This document shows positions 8,280 through 18,700 of a stretch of DNA of 46,136 nucleotides, piece by piece (within the stretch, counting starts at the first letter, position 1; every line of letters starts with the position of its first letter). The position numbers and the translations under genes were made by a program. Under the pieces are notes generated by a model. It searched no databases. It was not told the origin of the DNA and worked only from the letters and a program-made list of their open reading frames with translations. Source of the DNA: an uncultured Bacteroidales bacterium (GTDB lineage Bacteria > Bacteroidota > Bacteroidia > Bacteroidales > Muribaculaceae); contig CACZAC010000016.1 in NCBI GenBank assembly GCA_902779125.1, positions 1 to 46,136 on the forward strand, written 5' to 3'.

Positions 8280-9566
8280 ATGATTGAAGCGAAGATTAGA
8301 GAACAGATTATCGCGTTGATGAAGCGCGAAGTCGTCCCCGCCGTGGGCTGTACCGAGCCCATGGCAGTGGCATTGTGTGTGAGCCGCGCCACCGAGGCAC
8401 TCGGCTGCCGACCCGAGAAAATCACCGCCCTGCTGAGCGCCAACATCCTCAAGAACGCCATGGGCGTGGGCATCCCCGGCACAGGCATGATAGGCCTGCC
8501 CATCGCCATCGCCCTGGGAGCCATCATCGGCAAGAGTGAGTACCAGCTCGAGGTCATCAAGGACGTGTGCCCCGAGGCTATCGAGCAAGGCAAGCGCTAC
8601 ATCGACCAGGGACGCATCGACATCCAGCTCAAGCAGGATTGCTGCGACAAACTCTATGTCGAAGTCATCTGCCATGGAGGCACTCACACCTCCAGCGCCA
8701 TCATCAGCGGGTCGCACACCCACTTCGTGCGCGTCACCCGCGACGACGAGGTGCTCCTCGACGAAAAAGCGGGCAGCAGCGACATCGACGACAGCGGCGA
8801 CATTGCACTCAACCTGCGACTGGTCTATGACTTCGCGATGCAGGCTCCAGTCAATGAAATTAAGTTCATCCTCGAGACCCGCGACTACAACCTCAAGGCT
8901 GCCCAGGAGTCCCTCAAGGGCAACTATGGCCATTGCCTGGGCAAGACGATGGACAGGCCGCTGAGTCACGGCATCTTCGGCAACACCATCTTCTCGCGTA
9001 TTCTCTCCAAGACCGCGCTAGCGACCGACGCACGCATGGGCGGCGCCGTGATTCCCGTGATGAGCAACAGCGGCTCGGGCAATCAGGGCATCTGCGCCAC
9101 CAATCCCGTCGCCGTCTATGCGATGGAGAACGAGAACACCGAGGAGGAACTCATCCGCGCCCTCACCCTGAGCCACCTCACAGCCATCTACATCAAGCAG
9201 AGCCTAGGCAAACTCAGCGCCCTGTGCGGCTGCGTCGTGGCTTCCATCGGCAGCTCGTGCGGCATCACCTACCTGATGGGTGGCGACTTTGAACGCATCT
9301 GCCACGCCGTGAAGAACATGATTGCCAACCTGACGGGCATGATTTGTGACGGTGCCAAGCCCAGTTGCGCGCTGAAGATTGCTTCGGGAGTATCCACCGC
9401 CCTGCTGAGTGCCGTCCTCGCCATGGAGGGCCGCCATGTCACCAGCGCCGAGGGCATCATCGACAAGGACGTGGACCGCTCCATCCACAACCTCACCGTC
9501 ATCGGTGCCGACGCCATGTGCGCCACCGACCAGATGGTCCTCGACATCATGACGCGCAAGTCCTGA
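8280..9566 (+). CDS. L-cysteine desulfidase / L-serine dehydratase alpha-family protein (CyuA/YhaM type)
   Basis: The 428-residue cytoplasmic enzyme belongs to the iron-sulfur UPF0597/CyuA family, which breaks L-cysteine into pyruvate, ammonia and sulfide (or deaminates L-serine). The family start VVPAVGCTEPMAVAL holds Cys24. Later cysteines lie at 316 (ALCGCVV), 356 and 363 (MICDGAKPSCAL); the spacing 316-356-363 fits the conserved set I recall for the archaeal L-cysteine desulfidase, which binds a 4Fe-4S cluster. Gly-rich segments (NSGSGNQGICATNPV) are also typical. The ATG follows an A/T-rich hairpin by 15 bp, and a strong terminator closes the unit. Its proximity to the thiol-redox protein DsbD may be coincidental. 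Cysteine versus serine specificity cannot be decided here. Confidence 0.9.
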   Translation: MIEAKIREQIIALMKREVVPAVGCTEPMAVALCVSRATEALGCRPEKITALLSANILKNAMGVGIPGTGMIGLPIAIALGAIIGKSEYQLEVIKDVCPEAIEQGKRYIDQGRIDIQLKQDCCDKLYVEVICHGGTHTSSAIISGSHTHFVRVTRDDEVLLDEKAGSSDIDDSGDIALNLRLVYDFAMQAPVNEIKFILETRDYNLKAAQESLKGNYGHCLGKTMDRPLSHGIFGNTIFSRILSKTALATDARMGGAVIPVMSNSGSGNQGICATNPVAVYAMENENTEEELIRALTLSHLTAIYIKQSLGKLSALCGCVVASIGSSCGITYLMGGDFERICHAVKNMIANLTGMICDGAKPSCALKIASGVSTALLSAVLAMEGRHVTSAEGIIDKDVDRSIHNLTVIGADAMCATDQMVLDIMTRKS

Positions 9567-9618
9567 TTATCAGACTTGCGCCACACCTCACGCCAACCTG
9601 CGGAGGTTAAAATAATCA

Positions 9619-9672
9619 ACGGCAAGCCCTATGTTTGACATTGATGGTGTAAACATAGGGCTTGCCGTCTCT
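9619..9672 (+). terminator. Strong intrinsic terminator after the desulfidase gene
   Basis: Arms at 9619-9636 and 9651-9668 form an 18-bp perfect stem (ACGGCAAGCCCTATGTTT) around a 14-nt loop, about 50 bp after the stop codon. The following sequence is pyrimidine-rich rather than a pure T run. Confidence 0.85.
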
Positions 9673-9794
9673 TCTGCTACCATTTTAACGGGCATTCAGT
9701 GGAATTACCATTGCTGTCCGGTAAATTATCAACCAAAAATCAATAAATAGCTGATTGTCATCACCTTAATGGAGGTTTCGCATATGGGGACTTA

Positions 9795-10030
9795 CTTTTA
9801 ATCCCGTAGGGCTGTCAGTATATAGGCAGGAGTGTTGCGAAGCGGAACTCCTGTAAATGACCGACACACACGAATAATAGCCCCATTAGGGGCGACACGT
9901 TTACTGCCGCCCCGATGGGGCTAAGACTTCATCGCGCACCATTGCAGGGGTTGCACTCGGCTTCGCCTCGTTGCACCCCTGCCTATACCCTGCTCGCTCC
10001 TAACGGAGCTTTTACCGGACGCCCTAATAC
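9795..10030. repeat. Hairpin-rich intergenic block, probably an interspersed element
   Basis: No gene is visible between 9567 and 10499. This part contains several short perfect inverted repeats in a row: CAGGAGT/ACTCCTG near 9830-9856, GCCCC/GGGGC at about 9881-9894, a second GCCCC/GGGGC at about 9909-9922, and a larger bulged hairpin starting CAGGGG and ending CCCCTG at about 9945-9981. The composition is GC-rich compared with the A/T-rich flanks. It resembles non-coding repeats I recall from intergenic regions of Bacteroidales, but no second copy lies in this window. Confidence 0.45.
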
Positions 10031-10085
10031 AAATTTACCTATATTGACACGATTCGCATTGTAGCCCTTGTCCACGAGTGATATT

Positions 10086-10241
10086 TCCCGTTGGCGGAAT
10101 GATAGAATCGATTTATTTGCCAGTCAATTGACACCCGAAGGGTGCCCTTTGGGCGTTTTGCCATAGACACTTAGGCATTTTCACGTCCACTCTACTTATA
10201 CAATTAATTCCGCACTTATACAATTAATCCCGCCAATGGGA
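10086..10241. repeat. Inverted repeat enclosing a 20-bp-period direct repeat
   Basis: A 15-bp arm at 10086-10100 (TCCCGTTGGCGGAAT) matches the reverse complement of 10227-10241 at 13 of 15 positions. Just inside the right arm, ACTTATACAATTAATTCCG at 10194-10212 is repeated at 10214-10232 with one change. The layout could be a small degenerate miniature element. Confidence 0.4.
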
Positions 10242-10322
10242 TGTATTTATATTCTTGCAGATTTCTTGATACACCTATTAAAAAAAATAATGTTTTTTAG
10301 TACATATTCAAAATAAAGTGTT

Positions 10323-10330
10323 TATCTTTG
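10323..10330 (+). promoter_or_regulatory. -7 promoter element for the first giant surface protein
   Basis: TATCTTTG matches TAnnTTTG and lies 170 bp before the ATG at 10500, implying a long leader. No good -33 TTTG is seen; the upstream region is A/T-rich with T-runs. Confidence 0.5.
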
Positions 10331-10435
10331 CGCCAAATACGTATTTCAGAATTGGCTGCAAGGCAATATGATGCGTATTCACGTAACTGATGTAACTGTA
10401 CCTCTATTATCAAACAAACCGAAAATAAAGCAATA

Positions 10436-10470
10436 ACTATAGACTATAAACTATAAATTGCAAACTATAA
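10436..10470 (+). repeat. Five heptad units in the leader of the 10500 gene
   Basis: Consecutive 7-bp units ACTATAG, ACTATAA, ACTATAA, ATTGCAA and ACTATAA end 29 bp before the ATG. Similar five-unit heptad tracts with a different sequence precede the genes at 28251 and 29461. Confidence 0.75.
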
Positions 10471-10499
10471 ACTTTTTTTATTAACTAATTTTAATCTCT

Positions 10500-13400
10500 A
10501 TGCTTATGAAGTACTTCAAATTCAAATTTCTGATGGTACTCCTAGCCCTAGCTGCGGCAATACCGCCAGTTGGAGCCGAAGAGTCGTTGCTCGTATGCGA
10601 CGGCACAGCAACCAGCGGTTATCTGCCGATTGCTTATGCTGGAGCTTACGGAGAAAGCTATCCTCGTCACCAAATGATTTATCCTGCTGAACTTTTAGCG
10701 GATTTGGACGGTGGCACGATTAAAGGTCTTACTTTCTATACACAGCAATCCATTATGTGCAATCAGGGCACATTCAATGTCTTGATTGGTGAGACCTCAC
10801 AAACTTCTTACTCAGGTTCGAATCTTGTTTCTGGTTTGACTACTGTTGTAAACCATCGAGCTCCGCAAACAGGCGGAACTGAGTTTGTCGTCAATTTTGA
10901 TAATGACTATAAATACCAAGGCGGTAATTTGGTCATAGAGTTTTATATTAATGAAAACCTCTATCCCTACTACGCATCATTGTATTTCTTTGGTCAGAAT
11001 CAATCAACAAACACCGGCTATGGTTATGGAGGTGCCCGAACCTTCTTGCCCAAGGTAGCTATCTCTTATGAGCCCGGGACTCTTGAGCCTTACAAAATCA
11101 AAGTAGACCCCACTAGCATTGACTTTGGCAAGACAACCCCCAATACTTCCATCACTAAAAATGTGACGGTTACCAATAAGGGTTCAAACCCCATTACCCC
11201 TGTGGTAACGGGCCTCACTGCTCCCTTCAGCACCACTTATACACCGGCTGCCATCGCTAATAATGAAACCGCAACCATTCCCATCGTGTATAACCCGACA
11301 ACAACCGGTGAATTCGATTGCTTGTTCAATGTGGGTGATGCAGATGGCAATATCGACCCTGTAGAGGTCATTGTGTCTGGTACATGCGCCAACGAAATCA
11401 CCGTAGCCGATGGCACAACATCTGACGGTCATCTTCCTGTTTATGGAAGCTGGTTTGATGCCGATTACCAGATTAACCAGATGCTGTATACTCAAGATAT
11501 GCTGACTGGTCTTGTTGGCAAGGATATCAAATCAATGACATTCTACGCTCCCAATGGCTTGAAGTTCTACCGCAATGGTAATACTGCTACTGTAACCTTC
11601 AAGTTGGCCAACATGGACGCAAACACTCCGCTCTTTACTAGCGAACCGTACCATAAGGACGCTAATTTCACTGCCGAGACAACCATTACAATGCCTGGCG
11701 AAGCCGAAGCTGCTGCTATCACCGAATGGGAAATCACTTTTGATAATCCCTTCACCTATACCGGTGGTGACCTGCTGCTTGAAGTAAACACCGTCAAGGG
11801 TTCTTATGGCGGCACCTATTTCACTGGTATTGAAACGGCTGGTTATCAGAGCTATTACCAATACAATAGCAATGCATATAATTACGACTTCCTGCCCAAG
11901 ATAACCTTCAATATTGAGGACAGCGGCGAAACGCCCGTTGTCACGGTTGATGCTCCCGTCTTTGATCCTGAGGATGGCACTACCTTTGAGGAGAACCTCT
12001 CGGTTACCTTGACCTGCGCTACCGCTGGTGCTACCATCCAGTACAGCTACAATGGCGAGTACTTTACCGACTATACTGAGCCCATCACGATTGATGAGAC
12101 CACTACTATCTATGCCAAGGCTGTCCTGGGTGACGTTGAGAGCGAGGTTGTTCAAGCTACCTACACCAAGGAAGCCGCTCCCCAGCCCAGCACCAACGAG
12201 TATGTCCTTGTAACGGATGTCGCTGACCTCGCGGTAGGCAAGCACATCATCTTTGTCAACAAGGAGAACGCTAAGGCAATGAGCAGCACTCAAAATAGCA
12301 ATAACCGTGCTGCAACTTCCATCACGATTGATGAATCTAACGTTGCTACCGCTACCGAGGCCACCGAAATCTTCACCCTCGAGCAGGAGCAGGTTGAAGA
12401 TGCGTATTACTGGCTCTTCAAGGCCTCTAAGACGCCTGGCTACATCTATGCAGCTGGTGCCAGCAGCAATAATTACCTGAGGACTGAAGAAACAGCCGAC
12501 AACAAGGCCCAAGCCACCATCGAAATAGCTAGTAACGGTGAAGCCACTGTCGCCTTTAATGCTGGTTCCCGTAACACGATGATGTACAATAACACCAGTG
12601 ACATCTTCTCATGCTACGCCTCAACTTCAACTCAGCAGCCCGTTTACATCTTCATTGAGAAGTCTGGCGACACTCCCGAGCCCACACAGGTTGCTAAGCC
12701 GACCTTCGATCCTGAGGAAGGTGAGTACACCGAGGCTCAGAACGTGACCATCACTTGTGAGACCGAGGATGCTATCATCCACTACACTACCGATGGTACC
12801 GAGCCCACCGCCGAGAGCCCTGTTTACAGCGAGGCTATCGCTGTTGGCGAGACTATGACCATCAAGGCCATCGCCATGAAGGAAGGCATGACCGACAGTG
12901 AGATTGCTAGCGCAACCTACACCATTAACATCCCCGTTCCTGTCGAGGGCAAGACCTTCGTTAAGGTAACGGCTGCCGACCAGCTCGTTGCTGGTAAGAA
13001 GTACATCATCGTTAGTGGCAACAAGGCTTTGGGTACTACTCCCACTGGCAACTTCCTCACTGCTATCGACGTTACTGCTGGTGACGAGGTAACAGTTAGC
13101 GACGATGGTGTTGCTATCATGACCCTTGCTGGAACCACGGGCCACTACACCCTCGCACTTGGCGATACCTATCTGCACGCTGCTAACACCACTAGTCTGG
13201 ACTTCGGCAACTCCACCGAATGGGCTATCTCTGACTATAATGGCACGCTTGACGGCTACCGTGTAAAGCATGCTGATTATAACCGTGCCGTAAGGTACGC
13301 AAGCGGTTACAACCGCTTCGGTAACTACTCAACCACTGACCAAAACTCTGAGTATGGTTGGATCTACGTTGAGAAGGAAGAGGTTACTCCCGAACCCGAG

Positions 13401-15650
13401 CAGGTTGCTACTCCGACCTTCGATCCCGAGGAGGGTACTTACACCGAGGCTCAGAACGTGACCATAGCTTGTGAGACCGAGGATGCTACCATCCATTACA
13501 CCACCGATGGTACCGAGCCCACCGCCGAGAGCCCTGTTTACAGCGAGGCTATCGCTGTTGGCGAGACCATGACCATCAAGGCCATCGCCATGAAGGAAGG
13601 CATGACCGACAGTGAGATTGCTAGCGCAACCTACACCATCAACATCCCCGTTCCTGTTGTGGTTGCCGCTCCCACCTTCACTCCTGAGCCCGGTTCTTAC
13701 ACCGAGGCACAGACCGTGACCATCGCTTGCACGACCGAGGACGCTGTGGTTTACTACAGCACCGACGGTGGCGAGTCCTGGACCGAGGGTAACACCGTTA
13801 CCGTTAACGAGGACATGACCCTCATGGCCAAGGCTGTTGTGGGTGATGTCGAGACCGTTGCCAACGCTGTTTACTCATTCGAGTTCCCCGTTGCTCCTAT
13901 CGACATGGAACCGTTCGACGGCTACTTCTATGTGAAGAATCTGGGCAACGAGCAGTATGCCAACGTTCTTGGTCGCAAGACCCTCCGCTTCACCGACGCT
14001 CCCGAGGACAAGGCTGGTACCGTTATCCGCCTCAAGACCGACGAGCACGGTCAGGTAATCTCGCTGCGTTCACAGGCCTGTGACCTCCAGGGTTACGCCA
14101 ACAAGGCCATGAACTATGTTCCCGAATTCGTTCACCTCGTAGCCGACAAGCTCGAGCTCGAAGGCGTTGGTCAGCTCTTCGGTGAGACCGGCGTTGACGC
14201 TATCCTCGACAAGTTCAACGAGGCATTCGACCACCACCTTTATGTAGAGCCTGCCGAGGGCGGCTACCGCATCTATGGCAAGACCCCGAGCATGCAGCAC
14301 GTGGTTGACTTCTACCGTGAGAACCAGGCTAAGTGCGACGCTAAGTTGCCGATGCTTGAGGAGGCTATCAACAATGCCATCGACAAGATTCTCGAGAAGA
14401 CCAATGGCAGTGGTGCCAGCATCCTGGAGCACTTCAGCCTGCACACCATCTGGGAGAAGATGAACAATCCTTACCTGACCGAGCCTGTTGACGATGCTTC
14501 AACCATGGCATTCTACCACCAGGTTCTGATGAATAAGGACTTCGTTTGGGACTTCGCTTATGAGACCGCTATGATCTACTGGACCAACCTGAAGAATCAC
14601 CCCAGGTATGAGAACGAAATCAAGCCTCAGCTGGGTGAGTTCGCCGAGTATCTTGACAAGATTGAGAATATTCGTCCCAACTTCAAGTACTACATCGTCC
14701 AGAAGAACGACAAGCCCGACTTCATCAGCCAGGGTAATGTTGACATCAAGAACAATGCACCGCGCACCATCTGGAGCGTTGAACCGCGCACCGAGTTCGT
14801 TGTCAATGTACCCGAGGAGGCTACCTACTTCAACAAGTATGTGACCACCCTGTACACCGACTTCGCTTATGACCTGCCCGAGGGCGTTACCGCCTATAAG
14901 GTTGTTGGTATCAATGACGCTGCATTTGCACAGATCAAGGCTATCGACGGTACCATTCCCGCTCAGATGCCCGTTCTGCTGATTTCCAAGACCGCTGGCG
15001 ACCTGACCCTGACGTTGAACAACAACGACGGCAAGGCTCACGCCGATAACCAGCTCAAGGGTCCGGACTACCTGATTGGTCAGTACCAGATCAAGAGCCC
15101 GACCGTAGAGAAGGTATTCAACCTCGTGAAGTCTCTCTTCGGTGAGGAAATCTACAACAATTACATGCTCGACTATGAGCACCTGATGCTCCGCTATGCC
15201 GGCAATGTTAAGAACAAGTACTTCTTCGGCCTCTCTGAGGAGGATGTTGCTGCTTGCGGAACCACCAATGAATATGATCAGGTTGAGTGTGTTGTTCGCA
15301 GTCTGGAGCCCACCGAGGGTGACGATGCCGCCTTCTATAACAATGGTATTGTCAGCGCCAACAAGGCATTCCTCGTGAACGACACCTACGATCCCATCAA
15401 GATTATGATCAAGGGTGATATCGACCGCAACGGCAAGGCTAACATCGTTGATGTTACTGCTCTGATCGACATCCTGCTCAACATGCCCGACGAGCCCTTT
15501 ACCGAGCAATATGACTATGAGGCAGCCGACTTCGACGAGAATGGTGAGATCAAGATTAAGGATCTGACCGACCTCATCGACTACCTCTTGGACAATGGCA
15601 TCGAGGGTGAACCCGGTGAGGCTGATGATGAGATCTATGACAACGAGTAA
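10500..15650 (+). CDS. Giant secreted multidomain protein with chitobiase-C-terminal-like repeats and a dockerin-like tail
   Basis: The 1716-residue protein starts with a signal peptide (cleavage near residue 26). Two related beta-rich modules (about 30-195 and 297-455, sharing DGTxxxGxLP and QMxY) flank an ASPM/HYDIN-like Ig module at about 197-295 (PTSIDFGKTTPNTSITKNVT). Four chitobiase/beta-hexosaminidase C-terminal-like modules lie at about 479-555, 733-812, 971-1050 and 1053-1128 (ATIHYTTDGTEPT type), interleaved with two related modules at about 563-715 and 815-960 (VTAADQLVAGKKYIIVSG). A region at 1130-1630 that I do not recognise is followed by two dockerin-like calcium loops (GDIDRNGKANIVDVTALIDI; ADFDENGEIKIKDLTDLIDY). 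No catalytic domain is evident, so a surface binding or scaffold role is inferred. Codon use becomes strikingly uniform in the 3' two thirds, suggesting high expression. Confidence 0.82.
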   Translation: MLMKYFKFKFLMVLLALAAAIPPVGAEESLLVCDGTATSGYLPIAYAGAYGESYPRHQMIYPAELLADLDGGTIKGLTFYTQQSIMCNQGTFNVLIGETSQTSYSGSNLVSGLTTVVNHRAPQTGGTEFVVNFDNDYKYQGGNLVIEFYINENLYPYYASLYFFGQNQSTNTGYGYGGARTFLPKVAISYEPGTLEPYKIKVDPTSIDFGKTTPNTSITKNVTVTNKGSNPITPVVTGLTAPFSTTYTPAAIANNETATIPIVYNPTTTGEFDCLFNVGDADGNIDPVEVIVSGTCANEITVADGTTSDGHLPVYGSWFDADYQINQMLYTQDMLTGLVGKDIKSMTFYAPNGLKFYRNGNTATVTFKLANMDANTPLFTSEPYHKDANFTAETTITMPGEAEAAAITEWEITFDNPFTYTGGDLLLEVNTVKGSYGGTYFTGIETAGYQSYYQYNSNAYNYDFLPKITFNIEDSGETPVVTVDAPVFDPEDGTTFEENLSVTLTCATAGATIQYSYNGEYFTDYTEPITIDETTTIYAKAVLGDVESEVVQATYTKEAAPQPSTNEYVLVTDVADLAVGKHIIFVNKENAKAMSSTQNSNNRAATSITIDESNVATATEATEIFTLEQEQVEDAYYWLFKASKTPGYIYAAGASSNNYLRTEETADNKAQATIEIASNGEATVAFNAGSRNTMMYNNTSDIFSCYASTSTQQPVYIFIEKSGDTPEPTQVAKPTFDPEEGEYTEAQNVTITCETEDAIIHYTTDGTEPTAESPVYSEAIAVGETMTIKAIAMKEGMTDSEIASATYTINIPVPVEGKTFVKVTAADQLVAGKKYIIVSGNKALGTTPTGNFLTAIDVTAGDEVTVSDDGVAIMTLAGTTGHYTLALGDTYLHAANTTSLDFGNSTEWAISDYNGTLDGYRVKHADYNRAVRYASGYNRFGNYSTTDQNSEYGWIYVEKEEVTPEPEQVATPTFDPEEGTYTEAQNVTIACETEDATIHYTTDGTEPTAESPVYSEAIAVGETMTIKAIAMKEGMTDSEIASATYTINIPVPVVVAAPTFTPEPGSYTEAQTVTIACTTEDAVVYYSTDGGESWTEGNTVTVNEDMTLMAKAVVGDVETVANAVYSFEFPVAPIDMEPFDGYFYVKNLGNEQYANVLGRKTLRFTDAPEDKAGTVIRLKTDEHGQVISLRSQACDLQGYANKAMNYVPEFVHLVADKLELEGVGQLFGETGVDAILDKFNEAFDHHLYVEPAEGGYRIYGKTPSMQHVVDFYRENQAKCDAKLPMLEEAINNAIDKILEKTNGSGASILEHFSLHTIWEKMNNPYLTEPVDDASTMAFYHQVLMNKDFVWDFAYETAMIYWTNLKNHPRYENEIKPQLGEFAEYLDKIENIRPNFKYYIVQKNDKPDFISQGNVDIKNNAPRTIWSVEPRTEFVVNVPEEATYFNKYVTTLYTDFAYDLPEGVTAYKVVGINDAAFAQIKAIDGTIPAQMPVLLISKTAGDLTLTLNNNDGKAHADNQLKGPDYLIGQYQIKSPTVEKVFNLVKSLFGEEIYNNYMLDYEHLMLRYAGNVKNKYFFGLSEEDVAACGTTNEYDQVECVVRSLEPTEGDDAAFYNNGIVSANKAFLVNDTYDPIKIMIKGDIDRNGKANIVDVTALIDILLNMPDEPFTEQYDYEAADFDENGEIKIKDLTDLIDYLLDNGIEGEPGEADDEIYDNE
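12699..12943 (+). repeat. 245-bp internal repeat, copy 1
   Basis: This stretch encodes the second chitobiase-C-terminal-like module and is nearly identical to 13413-13657; I count about a dozen differences over 245 bp, some synonymous. Such similarity points to recent duplication or gene conversion. Confidence 0.9.
13413..13657 (+). repeat. 245-bp internal repeat, copy 2
   Basis: Near-identical partner of 12699-12943, the same length and in the same reading frame, encoding the third chitobiase-C-terminal-like module. The copies are separated by a 469-bp stretch encoding another module. Confidence 0.9.
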
Positions 15651-15667
15651 TTAATCAATCCTATTTC

Positions 15668-15724
15668 CGTGAGCAATTCATGACATGGCATGACCATCAT
15701 GCGCGTGAATTGCTCACGCTTTTT
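15668..15724 (+). terminator. Intrinsic terminator between the two giant genes
   Basis: A 13-bp perfect stem (CGTGAGCAATTCA at 15668-15680 with 15706-15718) has a 25-nt loop with internal pairing and is followed by CTTTTT. The next gene starts only about 30 bp later and shows no clear promoter box, so it may depend on read-through. Confidence 0.8.
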
Positions 15725-15754
15725 AATCAACAAACACATCAAGATTCTTTTTAG

Positions 15755-18700
15755 ATGAAAACAAAGTTACATCTCATCGGAGCCGTCTTCTTGATGGCAT
15801 TGTGCAGCATGCCTGCTTTAGCACAGATTGGAGCCAATAAGAACGGTTTCTACCGAATTCGCAATTCACAGTATCCCACAGACTATATCACCATCGCCAA
15901 TAATCAGTTTAACTATCAGAAAATTATTGGTTCCGTATCATCTGTGACAGACGAAACTAAGCCTTACAAAATCAACTTTGCTGAGGCTTATCTGAGGAAT
16001 GATGCTCACATAGTTCAAGATACTGAGTTTATTAGCGCACGGTCCTTGATCTATATCATGGCGAAAAGCAGCTCTTCATCGAATAAAGACTATAATATGA
16101 TTGCCCAGGGAACCAGCCTCCGCACCATCGCAACAGGTAGTTTCTATGGTGGAAACGCTGGACAAGTCGGGTTCGATAAATGGATTCAACTTGAAAAAGT
16201 CAGCGGTACCGGTGATAATGCAAAATACAGGGCATCGGTTAGGCTAAAGAATGATTCAGGATTTGGTACTGGCGATTTAGGTTCATTGTATTTTTACGAC
16301 GACAATACAACATACGTCACACCGACCTTTCGTGTCTGCACAGAAGAAAACATCACAGAAGCAGCTTATTGGTATCTTGAGCCCGTGACCTACTTTAATG
16401 TGGTACCCGAGATTGAGTATAACGGCAAGTGGTACACCACACTCAAGGTGCCGTTCCAATGGCAGATTGCCTCTAACAGCAGCGTGGAGAAGATCTATGT
16501 GATTACCGATGCCACCAATGGCATTCTGCAACAGCAAGAAATCACCGGTACAGTTCCTGAAGGCACACCCGTTATCTTGGAATGTAGTTCCAACAATCCA
16601 CTTGACTGCAAATTAACTCCCATTGGTGTTCCTAAGTTCTCGCCAGCATCAATCGATAACCAGGAGCCACCCGCAGCCGATGAGGCATCTTACTATACCG
16701 GTTTAAACATGTTGTATGGCACTTACTACTGCAATACAGACGGTAACGTAACTTATATAGCCAATGCAAATGGTGGCACAAGTTATATTAACGGCAACCA
16801 TTATACCCCCCCAACAAATCCACAAAAATACGTATTGGGATTTAGCGAATCTGGTCAATTTGGCTTCAAAACGGCTACACAAAACATGCCTGCCAACAAA
16901 GTGTGGATGGAGGAGCAGGCTGAATTTGCTCCCGAAGTTGCAATACCAACATTTTCCCTGGTTGGAGGCGCTTACGACCATATACCTTTGAGCATAAGCC
17001 TTAGCTGTGCAACCCCTGGCGCTGTTATTCATTATACTACTAACGGCACAACGCCTTCAGCAAACAGTCCTGTTTATAGTGACCCCATTACTGTAAGTAA
17101 TAATGTGACCATCAAGGCTATCGCCATCTTGGGCAGTAATACGAGTTCCATAGCATCCCAGACTTACACATTTAAGGTGGCAACACCTGTTATCACACTT
17201 GATGGGACAAGCGCTACCAAGACTGTTACCATTACCTGTTCTACCGTCGGGGCTACCATTCGTTACACAACCGACGGCTCAACCCCCACTGCTTCTAGTC
17301 CTGAATACACTGGACCATTTACAGTCAACAGTGCCGTCACCATCAAGGCCAGAGCGTTCTTGACGGGATTAACTGTCAGTGATATAGCCACAAGGGTTTA
17401 CAATACATCAACTACAAGTCTCATTGTGACTCCTCCGCTACTGACTCTGAAAGAGGGCGAAACACGTAATTTTAACGTATATGGTTACACGCTGAACAAG
17501 GCTAGTTGGTTTGGAACTAATGACGTAGCTTTCACTAATTCAAACAGTCTATTCAGCACCTCGCTTTCTGCCACTACAGGGTCAGCAAATAATTCCACTA
17601 ATATATTCAAACCATCTAGCGGATCGCTAACTGGTAAAATCACTGTCACCTATAATGGTCGTGAACTGAGAGACAACAGCACCATTAAATTGGTTTACAG
17701 AGGTACCAATCTGACAACAACCGCTATAGCAAGTTACGAATCAGATATCTACATTGTCACCGATAACGGAGTCCAAGGCCAATGGAACTTCAATGGTATT
17801 GAGATGACAAACAATTCAGGCATCTTTACTGCGACCTTTATCGCGCCATCTGACAACACGTTCATCCTGTTCTCTAGGAAGGCAAGTCTGGAAAGCAATG
17901 AGCGCTGGGGTACCCGTTACGTCTTTGGCCCGTCAGGCTCTGGTGACTGGGTGATGCCCTCGGATGTAACTTATAAGGGTGGAATCCTCGACGTGAATGA
18001 CGATAATCCTATTAAGTTGCCATACGCTGGAGAATACATCATCACGATAAACACCAACCTCAGCTATTATCCATTCACAATCACCAGAAAGGTTGAGATG
18101 GTGGCCACACCGACGTTCACACCCGCTGCAGGAACCTATAGTAGCACGCAGAATGTGACCATCCAGTGTGAGACCGATGGTGCTACCATCCACTACACTA
18201 CCGACGGCTCTGAGCCTACGACCGATAGCCCCGTTTACAACTCGGCTATTACCGTAAGTGAAACCACGACCATCAAGGCCATCGCAGTCAAGGAAGGATG
18301 GATCAACAGCGCAACTGCCGAAGCCACATACACGTTTATCCAGACCGTGGCCACACCGACGTTCACACCTGCTGCAGGAACCTATAATAGCACGCAGAAT
18401 GTGACCATTGAGTGTGAAACCGATGGCGCTACCATCCACTACACCACCGACGGCTCTGAGCCTACGGCCGATAGCCCCGTATTCAGCTCGGCTATTACCG
18501 TAAGCGAGACAACGACCATCAAGGCCATCGCCGTTATGGACGGATGGAACAACAGTCCAACCGCTGAGGCCACTTATACCATTCAGATTCCCGAACTGAA
18601 TGCCGAACCCAAGTCGATGACCATCAATGACAGTGGACAAGACAACACCTTCTCAGTCCAAGGTCAATACTTGGGTACCGATAACGTGGGTGTGACACGC

